32,154 nt of DNA from assembly GCA_022790615.1 (NCBI GenBank), contig JAAVXK010000035.1, forward strand, positions 1 through 32,154, given 5' to 3'. Both the position numbers and the translations under genes were made by a program. Source of the stretch: Lachnospiraceae bacterium. GTDB lineage: Bacteria > Bacillota > Clostridia > Lachnospirales > Lachnospiraceae. The notes beneath the pieces are model-generated. The model made no database searches. It saw only the letters and a program-made list of their open reading frames with translations, and was not told where the DNA came from. This document shows, in pieces, positions 7,260 through 13,363 of the stretch. The stretch's first letter is position 1. Each line of letters opens with the position of its first letter.

Positions 7260-7628
7260 ATGAATGAGAAGGCCGGGAAAATTATACTGACAATAGTTAA
7301 GCTTTTGCTTGTTTGTTATGTTCTGACGGGGCTTATACTGGCCCTGCTTGCATTTATAATGTTAAAAATGGCTCCGCCTGAACAATTTGTAAGCGGGGCA
7401 ATTTTGTTTGCGTATGTTCTTTCGACATTTATCGGGGGAATGGCGCTTGGAAAGAAAATGGGGCAGAAAAAATATTTGTGGGGAATTATGTTCGGGGTAT
7501 TGTATTTTGCAATTATATTCGCGATATCGCTCGGAATGAACTCAATTGTAGGCGAACCGATACGAAGCGCTGTGACCGTTCTTATGTTATGCGCGTCCGG
7601 AGGAATGCTCGGAGGAATGCTTGGGTAA
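7260..7628 (+). CDS. TIGR04086-family four-helix membrane protein
   Basis: A 122-residue integral membrane protein of unknown function. Four hydrophobic helices are visible at about 10-34, 43-61, 70-92 and 100-120. Glycine motifs are present, including a GG-MLGGMLG C-terminus, along with a short basic loop KKMGQKKY. The family regularly occurs between yajC and the SCIFF gene in Clostridia, which is the position here. A role in membrane trafficking or peptide export is only guilt by association. Start ATG 7260 follows GGAAAGGAAAGG. The gene lies divergent from the structured element upstream. Confidence 0.8.
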   Translation: MNEKAGKIILTIVKLLLVCYVLTGLILALLAFIMLKMAPPEQFVSGAILFAYVLSTFIGGMALGKKMGQKKYLWGIMFGVLYFAIIFAISLGMNSIVGEPIRSAVTVLMLCASGGMLGGMLG

Positions 7629-7646
7629 AATTAATCTATAAACCTG

Positions 7647-7675
7647 TTGCACCGTTAAAATAAGTGTGCTATACT
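7647..7675 (+). promoter_or_regulatory. Promoter of scfA
   Basis: TTGCAC at 7647-7652, a 17-bp spacer and TATACT at 7670-7675. It begins 19 bases after the TIGR04086 stop codon and gives a leader of about 35 nt before the SCIFF peptide gene, so the peptide has its own promoter. Confidence 0.65.
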
Positions 7676-7715
7676 TTTACCATAATTAAATATACCAAGA
7701 AAGAGGCTATACGAG

Positions 7716-7859
7716 ATGAAACACATTAAGACTTTGAATGCAAGGAATCTTAAAGAAAGTATGAAGCATGGCGGATGCGGTGAATGTCAGACATCGTGCC
7801 AGTCGGCCTGTAAGACATCATGTACTGTTGGAAATCAGACATGTGAGAAGAAGAAATAA
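7716..7859 (+). CDS. scfA: SCIFF ranthipeptide precursor (six cysteines in forty-five residues)
   Basis: A 47-residue peptide that its radical SAM partner crosslinks through cysteine thioethers. Seen: the conserved leader MKHIKTLNARNLKESMK, then a core with exactly six cysteines at 21, 24, 28, 32, 36 and 43 and a short basic end EKKK. It is a nearly universal ribosomally made peptide of Clostridia. Start ATG 7716 follows AAGAAAGAGG. It has its own promoter, and its maturase gene lies 365 bases downstream, behind a repeat and an IR element. The biological role of the mature peptide is not clear from the sequence. Confidence 0.95.
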   Translation: MKHIKTLNARNLKESMKHGGCGECQTSCQSACKTSCTVGNQTCEKKK

Positions 7860-7861
7860 TT

Positions 7862-7940
7862 AATACCTCCGTCGTGAGGCGTGCTTACGAAAAAGAAGCG
7901 GAGGTATGTCTCATAGATTGTTGCGGGGTATTTCACTTGA
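7862..7940. repeat. Palindromic intergenic repeat, copy B
   Basis: ATACCTCC at 7863-7870 pairs with GGAGGTAT at 7900-7907, with GAAAAAGAAGC between. It is followed by TTGCGGGGTATTT and CACTTGAC, matching the 3' half of copies A and C with substitutions. It sits directly after the scfA stop codon and probably works as an RNA 3'-end structure. Confidence 0.5.
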
Positions 7941-7970
7941 CTAATAGCAACGGAGGGCAATTTGGTTAAA

Positions 7971-8023
7971 CTAGTGTCTTGTCTTATTTGTTTTGGCTAA
8001 TTATCAATCAGACAAGACACTAG
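7971..8023. mobile_element. Short palindromic MITE-like element
   Basis: CTAGTGTCTTGTCT at 7971-7984 is the exact reverse complement of 8010-8023. The 53-bp unit has a 25-base centre. Like the element at 4138-4230 it begins and ends in CTAG, but the arms differ in sequence. It separates scfA from scfB. Confidence 0.5.
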
Positions 8024-8091
8024 ACCTAGTTTGACTGAAAGGCTCTCTTTTGCTTGTTTAAGGTAGAAGATATGCTGAAGGTCAGATGAAT

Positions 8092-8158
8092 CTGCCGTTC
8101 GGCATAGTATGATACGCACAGCCGCGTAAGGAATTATGCCGCTTTGCGGCTGCGGCAG
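8092..8158 (+). other. Structured GC-rich segment upstream of scfB
   Basis: CTGCCG at 8092-8097 can pair with CGGCAG at 8153-8158. Inside, GCCGC-TTT-GCGGC forms a tight hairpin at 8138-8150, and TGCCG-TT-CGGCA forms an alternative at 8094-8105. It lies upstream of the candidate scfB promoter, so it could be a leader only for read-through transcripts. No known riboswitch consensus was recognised. Confidence 0.35.
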
Positions 8159-8169
8159 ACATGATACTC

Positions 8170-8199
8170 ATGGCAGACTTCATTAGACGTGAGTATAAT
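8170..8199 (+). promoter_or_regulatory. Candidate promoter of scfB
   Basis: -10 TATAAT at 8194-8199 and -35 ATGGCA at 8170-8175 with 18-bp spacing (4 of 6 in the -35). The start codon lies about 20 bases beyond the expected transcription start. Confidence 0.5.
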
Positions 8200-8224
8200 T
8201 TAAAAACAGGATAATGATGCGAAT

Positions 8225-9595
8225 ATGATACATAGATATAAGAATAATGGTTATAATATTGTACTTGACGTTAACAGCGGATGTGTACATGTTGTTGATG
8301 ATATTGCGTATGATGCAATCGGCCTGTACGATGAGGACGAATTTGATATATGCGGTGTACTCATGAATCGGTATCCGGATGAGAGCCGGGAAGATATAGA
8401 GGAGCTTATCTCCGAGATAGAATCTTTGAAAAATAATGGGGAGCTGTTTTCGGAGGATATATATGAGGATTACATTTCGGGTGCAAACAACAGGGAGACT
8501 GTTGTAAAAGCATTATGTCTGCACATTGCACACGATTGCAATCTTGCGTGCCGGTACTGTTTTGCCGGCGAAGGTGAATATCATGGAAGAACGGCGCTTA
8601 TGAGCGCCGAGGTCGGCAGAAAAGCCCTTGATTTTCTTGTTGCGGGTTCGGGAAACCGCCGGAACCTTGAGGTTGATTTTTTTGGCGGGGAGCCGCTGAT
8701 GAACTTTGAGGTTGTAAAAGAGATCGTAAGATACGGAAGAGAGCTTGAGAAAAAGCATGACAAGAAGTTCCGGTTTACTCTTACTACGAACGGAGTGCTT
8801 CTGAATGACGACATTATGGAATTTGCCAACAGGGAAATGTCCAACCTTGTACTCAGTATAGACGGACGCAGAGAGGTTCATGACCGGATGCGGCCGTCGA
8901 GAAATGGAAAGGGAAGCTACGACGTCATACTTCCAAAGCTTATAAAGGCGGCTGAGTCGAGAAATCAGACGGATTATTACGTCAGGGGAACATTTACACA
9001 CTTTAATACAGATTTTTGTGAGGATGTGCTTCATCTTGCTGATTTGGGATTTGAGCAGATAAGTGTGGAACCCGTTGTAGCTCCTCCGTCTGAGGAGTAT
9101 GCAATTACCGAGGATGATGTTCCGAAGATATGTGGTGAATATGACAGGCTTGCATCGGAGATGCTTAAGAGGGAGAGGGAAGGAAAAGGATTTCATTTTT
9201 TTCATTTTATGATTGACCTTGAAGGCGGTCCGTGCGTTTATAAGAGGATGTCGGGCTGCGGCTCGGGAACGGAGTATCTTGCGGTTACACCGTGGGGGGA
9301 TATATACCCGTGTCACCAGTTTGTCGGAAACGAACAGTTTTTGCTTGGAAATATCGAAGATGGTATTAAGAAAAAGGATATTTGTGCCGATTTTAAATTA
9401 TGTAATGTATACTCTAAACCCAAGTGCAGGGATTGCTTTGCAAAATTCTACTGCAGCGGGGGTTGTGCGGCCAATGCGTACAACTTTCACGGAAGTATAC
9501 TTGAAGCATATGATATAGGGTGTATGCTTCAGAAGAAAAGGGTTGAATGCGCGCTTATGCTTCAGGCGGCGCGTAATGAGGAGGATAATAAATGA
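8225..9595 (+). CDS. scfB: SCIFF radical SAM maturase
   Basis: Installs thioether crosslinks in the ScfA peptide using S-adenosylmethionine. Seen: an N-terminal peptide-binding (RRE-like) region of about 90 residues; the radical SAM cluster C105-x3-C109-x2-C112 (CNLACRYC); EVDFFGGEPLMNF, the GGE motif; and a C-terminal auxiliary-cluster region rich in cysteines (GPCVYKRMSGCGSG, YPCHQFVG, KCRDCFAKFYCSGGC). The length of 456 residues is normal for the family. The ribosome site before ATG 8225 is weak. Its stop overlaps the next start (ATGA), coupling translation to the small unknown protein downstream. Confidence 0.95.
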   Translation: MIHRYKNNGYNIVLDVNSGCVHVVDDIAYDAIGLYDEDEFDICGVLMNRYPDESREDIEELISEIESLKNNGELFSEDIYEDYISGANNRETVVKALCLHIAHDCNLACRYCFAGEGEYHGRTALMSAEVGRKALDFLVAGSGNRRNLEVDFFGGEPLMNFEVVKEIVRYGRELEKKHDKKFRFTLTTNGVLLNDDIMEFANREMSNLVLSIDGRREVHDRMRPSRNGKGSYDVILPKLIKAAESRNQTDYYVRGTFTHFNTDFCEDVLHLADLGFEQISVEPVVAPPSEEYAITEDDVPKICGEYDRLASEMLKREREGKGFHFFHFMIDLEGGPCVYKRMSGCGSGTEYLAVTPWGDIYPCHQFVGNEQFLLGNIEDGIKKKDICADFKLCNVYSKPKCRDCFAKFYCSGGCAANAYNFHGSILEAYDIGCMLQKKRVECALMLQAARNEEDNK

Positions 9596-10104
9596 GTGGA
9601 TATTCAGACAATTTATCATCATATTATAATATTGCGGGAATTAATAACAATACATCTCTCTATTCCCTGTTAAACCGGGCGCTGTCAGGCGTTGGTTCGG
9701 GTACGGGGCTTGAATCCCTGAATGAACTTTCGGGACAGGATGATGATAATAGTTTTATGTCTGTTTTATCAGCCTATATGGGAAATAATATATTGAATAT
9801 TAACAATAACGCTGCGGACAGTATTGTCACGGACAGGCTTCAAAAAGCGCTTGAGACTATGGACGTGGATTCGGATGAATATGACTATGTTAAAGAGGCG
9901 TACGAATATCTTGTGGGTAAAAGCCTTGGAAAGGGTATTCTTAACGGTGCGGGCGGCTCGCGGACGGAACCAAAGACAGTATCTGAAGACGCGGTAACAA
10001 GTTCTGAAAAATTAAATATAATGAATCCGGATGTCTTGATGGGTTCTTTTGAGAGTGAGATTGAGGAATTTATAGAAAATTCGATTGAAACAGCCGGATT
10101 ATAG
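9592..10104 (+). CDS. Hypothetical protein coupled to scfB
   Basis: Not recognised. A 170-residue, acidic, cysteine-free protein with no signal peptide or membrane helix. It is rich in Asn and Ser in the N-terminal half (INNNTSLYSLL, NILNINNNAAD). A helical segment sits in the middle (QKALETMDVDSDEYDYVKEA), then a Gly/Ser/Thr linker near 115-130 and an amphipathic acidic C-terminus. ATG 9592 overlaps the scfB stop by 4 bases, so it is made together with the maturase. It is followed by the mbl-flagellar block. It could relate to the peptide pathway or, given a composition like rod-region proteins, to flagella; neither is shown. Confidence 0.75.
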   Translation: MSGYSDNLSSYYNIAGINNNTSLYSLLNRALSGVGSGTGLESLNELSGQDDDNSFMSVLSAYMGNNILNINNNAADSIVTDRLQKALETMDVDSDEYDYVKEAYEYLVGKSLGKGILNGAGGSRTEPKTVSEDAVTSSEKLNIMNPDVLMGSFESEIEEFIENSIETAGL

Positions 10105-10164
10105 GCGGGCGGTGATTTTATCGGTGCTCCCTTATAATTTTAATGGCGTCGGCGGATTGTTTAA

Positions 10165-10193
10165 TTGGGGATGTTAATGGCAATAATTATACT
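10165..10193 (+). promoter_or_regulatory. Promoter of the mbl-flagellar operon
   Basis: TTGGGG at 10165-10170, a 17-bp spacer and TATACT at 10188-10193. The start codon of the MreB-family gene is about 20 bases beyond the predicted transcription start. Confidence 0.55.
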
Positions 10194-10219
10194 TAGCAGA
10201 GTTGAAAGGAGAAGTACGG

Positions 10220-11209
10220 ATGGGCAGCGATATTGGAATTGACCTTGGAACCGCAAGCGTTCTTGTATATATAACCGGAAAAGGAGTTGTATTGAGGGAA
10301 CCGTCGGTAGTGGCCTTTGATAAAGATACTGGTAAGATTAAGGAAATCGGAGAAGAAGCAAGGCTTATGCTTGGAAGGACGCCGGGTAATATTGTGGCGA
10401 TAAGGCCGCTGAGACAGGGAGTTATATCAGATTATACGGTAACTGAAAAGATGCTTGTTCATTTTATACAGAAAGCAGTCGGAAAGAAGAGGCTGAGAAA
10501 ACCTAAAATAAGCATATGCGTTCCGAGCGGGGCTACAGAGGTTGAGAAAAATGCCGTTGAGCAGGCCGCATATCAGGCCGGCGCAAGGGATGTAATGATT
10601 ATAGAGGAGCCTATAGCGGCCGCTATAGGAGCAGGAATCGATATTTCAAAGCCATGCGGCAACATGATTGTTGATATCGGAGGGGGAACTTCCGATATAG
10701 CGGTTATATCGCTTGGTGGAACGGTGGTAAGCAATTCCATTAAAATTGCAGGTGATGATTTTGACGAGGCTATTGTCAGACATATGAGAAAACAGCACAA
10801 CCTTCTCATTGGCGAGAGGACGGCTGAGGAAATCAAAGTCAATATAGGCTCGGCCTTTGAAAGACCGTCTGTTGAGACGATGGATGTAAGGGGACGTAAT
10901 CTTGTGACGGGCCTTCCGAAAACTATCACGGTAACATCGGAGGAGACGGAGGATGCTCTTAAGGATGCAACGTCACAGATCGTGGACGCGATTCACAGCG
11001 TACTTGAAAAAACGCCGCCGGAGCTTGCCGCAGATATAGCTGACAGGGGAATCGTGCTAACCGGCGGGGGAAGCCTTTTATATGGGCTTGAATCGCTTAT
11101 TGAGGCAAGAACCGGAATTCAGACCATGACAGCGGAAGACCCTACCACTGCAGTTGCAATCGGAACGGGAAAATTCGTTGATTTTATGGCAGGCAAGAGG
11201 GACAACTAG
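10220..11209 (+). CDS. mbl: MreB/Mbl-family actin-like cytoskeletal protein
   Basis: Forms membrane-associated filaments that guide cell-wall synthesis. Seen: phosphate-1 motif GIDLGTASVLVYI at residues 5-17, EEPIAAAIGAG, phosphate-2 motif DIGGGTSDIAV and adenosine-binding LTGGGSLLYGL near 287-297. At 329 residues it matches the family. It is followed by two FlgF/FlgG homologues, the mbl-flhO-flhP order known from Bacillus subtilis, which is why I prefer Mbl over MreB. ATG 10220 follows AAAGGAGAAG; a TTG at 10202 is in frame but lies before that site. Confidence 0.9.
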   Translation: MGSDIGIDLGTASVLVYITGKGVVLREPSVVAFDKDTGKIKEIGEEARLMLGRTPGNIVAIRPLRQGVISDYTVTEKMLVHFIQKAVGKKRLRKPKISICVPSGATEVEKNAVEQAAYQAGARDVMIIEEPIAAAIGAGIDISKPCGNMIVDIGGGTSDIAVISLGGTVVSNSIKIAGDDFDEAIVRHMRKQHNLLIGERTAEEIKVNIGSAFERPSVETMDVRGRNLVTGLPKTITVTSEETEDALKDATSQIVDAIHSVLEKTPPELAADIADRGIVLTGGGSLLYGLESLIEARTGIQTMTAEDPTTAVAIGTGKFVDFMAGKRDN

Positions 11210-11221
11210 GGAGGATATGAT

Positions 11222-11995
11222 ATGGTAAGAGCATTATATTCCTCGTATACCGGTATGTATAACGAGCAGAAAAGACTGGATATTATATCTAACAATATAG
11301 CTAATTCAGCGACAACCGGTTACAAGGAAGAGAGTGTTACGAGTCAGGCATTTGACCAGATGCTTGCAATTAAGATACGCGACGGTTCTGACGCGTATAT
11401 CAACAGGCCTGTAGGCGACATGAGTCTGGGAGTTAAGCTTGGCGAGGTATACTCTGACTTTGAACAGGGGCCGCTTAGAAATACAGGAGGAACGTACGAC
11501 CTCGCAATTGGCGGCAAAGGATTTTTTGCAGTAAGGGTTGAGGATAAGAGGGGAAATTCCTCTATAAAATATACGAGAGACGGTAATTTTACGATAGACG
11601 CCGAAGGATTCGTGCTTGATTCAAAGGGGAACCACCTGCAGGGAAGGGACGGCGACCTTCAGGTTCCTGTTGACGCTGCCGATATATCAATTAGTCAGAC
11701 TGGAGTCGTAGTAGCTGACAGAGTAACAGTAGGCCATATTGACCTAGTTGATTTTGAAGACTATGATTATCTCGAAAAGTTTGGCGATACGCAGTATACG
11801 GCTACGCCGGGTTCTGAGTTTGCAGAAACCTCGGCAACGATTGAACAGGGGTATCTGGAACAATCCAATGTCAACGTAGTCTCCGAAATGGTTAATATGA
11901 TTACAATTACGAGGGCTTATGAAGCCAATCAGAGAGTTATGAAGACTGTGGATACGCTGCTTGACAAGGCAGTAAACAGCGTCGGCAGAGTATAA
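11222..11995 (+). CDS. flhO: Flagellar rod/hook-basal body protein, FlhO (FlgF/FlgG-like)
   Basis: Exported structural subunit of the flagellar rod. The 257-residue protein starts MVRALYSSYTGM and has the N-terminal flagellar rod signature IISNNIANSATTGYK at about 20-34. The central D1 domain includes LAIGGKGFFAV, and the C-terminus (QSNVNVVSEMVNMITITRAYEANQRV) is the conserved FlgG/E coiled-coil end. No Sec signal peptide, as expected for type III export. It lies 12 bases after mbl and 29 before the flgG-like gene. FlgF is an equivalent label. Confidence 0.92.
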   Translation: MVRALYSSYTGMYNEQKRLDIISNNIANSATTGYKEESVTSQAFDQMLAIKIRDGSDAYINRPVGDMSLGVKLGEVYSDFEQGPLRNTGGTYDLAIGGKGFFAVRVEDKRGNSSIKYTRDGNFTIDAEGFVLDSKGNHLQGRDGDLQVPVDAADISISQTGVVVADRVTVGHIDLVDFEDYDYLEKFGDTQYTATPGSEFAETSATIEQGYLEQSNVNVVSEMVNMITITRAYEANQRVMKTVDTLLDKAVNSVGRV

Positions 11996-12024
11996 ATGGG
12001 TGAATTTGAAAGGAGGTTACGCAT

Positions 12025-12834
12025 ATGATGCGTGCATTGTGGACCGGTGCGTCGGGAATGATTGCGCAGCAGACCAATGTAGATACAATAGGTAACAATT
12101 TGGCTAACGTTAATACGACGGGTTATAAAAAGGAGATGGCTGAGTTTAAGTCGCTTCTTTATCAGACGCTTCAGAGTAAGTCGACAGATTCCGAGGGAAA
12201 AGAAAAGCCGCTTGGAATTCAGGTTGGACTCGGAGTAAGGAATTCGGCGATAAGTACGGACTTTACACAGGGTAATCTTCTTGCAAGCGACGGAGATTTT
12301 GATTTTGCAATCGAAGGAAACGGTTTTTTCATGGTTAAACTTCCGGACGGTTCGACTGCATATACGAGAAATGGAAATCTTACAATGTCGATTGGAGTGG
12401 ATGGTTTCACACTTACTGACAGCGACGGAAATCCGATTCTTGACAAGGACCTTAATCCTGTAATTGTTCCGCAGGGATACAAGTTAACGGATGTGAGCGT
12501 TGACAAATTTGGAAATATTATGGCCAAGGATGAGACTGGTAATCCAAGGACAATCGGAGTACAGATTGGACTGGCGATATTTAACAATCCGTCGGGCCTG
12601 AACAAGATAGGAGGCTCGAATTATAAAGATACAGCCGCATCGGGCGAGCCTATTTATATGAATCCGGACGAGGCGGGTTCCTATATAGTACAGGGAAGGC
12701 TTGAGGGTTCCAATGTGCAGGTAGTTGACGAGATGGTCAACCTCATTGTCGCACAGAGGGCATATGAGTTTAACTCGAAAGTAATCAACGCATCCGACGA
12801 GATGTTGCAGCAGGCAAATAATCTCAGGTCATAA
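12025..12834 (+). CDS. flgG: Flagellar distal rod protein FlgG (FlhP)
   Basis: Distal rod subunit linking the basal body to the hook. The 269-residue product starts MMRALWTGASGMIAQQ. It carries GNNLANVNTTGYKK at residues 23-36, DFAIEGNGFFMVKL in the core and the diagnostic C-terminus EMVNLIVAQRAYEFNSKVI followed by DEMLQQANNLR. These are closer to canonical FlgG than is the preceding paralogue. AGGAGG precedes ATG 12025. It is in an operon with flhO and flgJ. Confidence 0.94.
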   Translation: MMRALWTGASGMIAQQTNVDTIGNNLANVNTTGYKKEMAEFKSLLYQTLQSKSTDSEGKEKPLGIQVGLGVRNSAISTDFTQGNLLASDGDFDFAIEGNGFFMVKLPDGSTAYTRNGNLTMSIGVDGFTLTDSDGNPILDKDLNPVIVPQGYKLTDVSVDKFGNIMAKDETGNPRTIGVQIGLAIFNNPSGLNKIGGSNYKDTAASGEPIYMNPDEAGSYIVQGRLEGSNVQVVDEMVNLIVAQRAYEFNSKVINASDEMLQQANNLRS

Positions 12835-12848
12835 GGAGGTTTGATAGC

Positions 12849-13184
12849 ATGGCGTTTTCTATAGATAATACATATATGTCGCTTAACAGCGGTATTAACA
12901 GCAGTTCAAACATTAGTTCGGAGCGTCTGTCAAAGAATATTGAGAATATCAGTTCACAGACGGATGATAAAGAACTTCTTGACGCATGCAAGGGATTTGA
13001 ACAGTATTTTGTCGAACAGGTTATGAAGGAATTCACGAAATCGCTGGAAGAGTTTAACGGTAATTCCTATATGCAGTGTTTCGGTGACACTCTCATATCT
13101 GAGTATGCCGGTAAGGTTACCGACAGCGGTACGCTGGGACTGGCGCAGATGCTATATGATTCTATGAAGTCCAGAGGAATATAA
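12849..13184 (+). CDS. flgJ: Rod-binding protein, FlgJ N-terminal domain only
   Basis: Rod-capping or rod-scaffold protein for flagellar assembly. The 111-residue product has an Asn/Ser-rich N-terminus and then the rod-binding domain (LLDACKGFEQYFVEQVMKEF at about 40-59, and GDTLISEYAGKVTDSGTLGL). The muramidase half found in enterobacterial FlgJ is absent, as is usual in Firmicutes. It starts 14 bases after flgG with AAGGAGG and ends just before a strong terminator, so it closes the operon. Confidence 0.88.
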   Translation: MAFSIDNTYMSLNSGINSSSNISSERLSKNIENISSQTDDKELLDACKGFEQYFVEQVMKEFTKSLEEFNGNSYMQCFGDTLISEYAGKVTDSGTLGLAQMLYDSMKSRGI

Positions 13185-13211
13185 AACCGGAATAATATTT
13201 GATTATAACAG

Positions 13212-13237
13212 GGAGTTGTCATTTGGCAGCTCCTTTT
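13212..13237 (+). terminator. Intrinsic terminator of the mbl-flgJ operon
   Basis: GGAGTTGTC at 13212-13220 and GGCAGCTCC at 13225-13233 form a 9-pair stem (two G-U) with a 4-base loop, followed by TTTT. Confidence 0.75.
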
Positions 13238-13247
13238 GACATTAGCC

Positions 13248-13324
13248 GATACCCCGCTCCTTGGGGCGAACTTGCTGAAAAGAAGCTATAGCATGTTCCG
13301 CAGCTTGCTGCGGGGGATTTGACT
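13248..13324. repeat. Palindromic intergenic repeat, copy C
   Basis: ACCCCGCTCC-TTGGGGCGAA forms a first hairpin near 13250-13269. CTTGCTGAAAAGAAGC follows, then CCGCAGC-TT-GCTGCGG at 13299-13314, and it ends GGATTTGACT. The 3' half matches copy A (6001-6054) and the whole unit matches copy B (7862-7940), all on the plus strand. It lies directly upstream of recD2. Confidence 0.55.
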
Positions 13325-13363
13325 CATAACGAAGATAGAAGCAAAAGATGGAGGTGGCCTTGG

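Noticed and set aside
13319-13363. Upstream TTG start for recD2
   Set aside because: It lies within the tail of repeat copy C and has no ribosome site; GTG 13364 has GGAGG at good distance.
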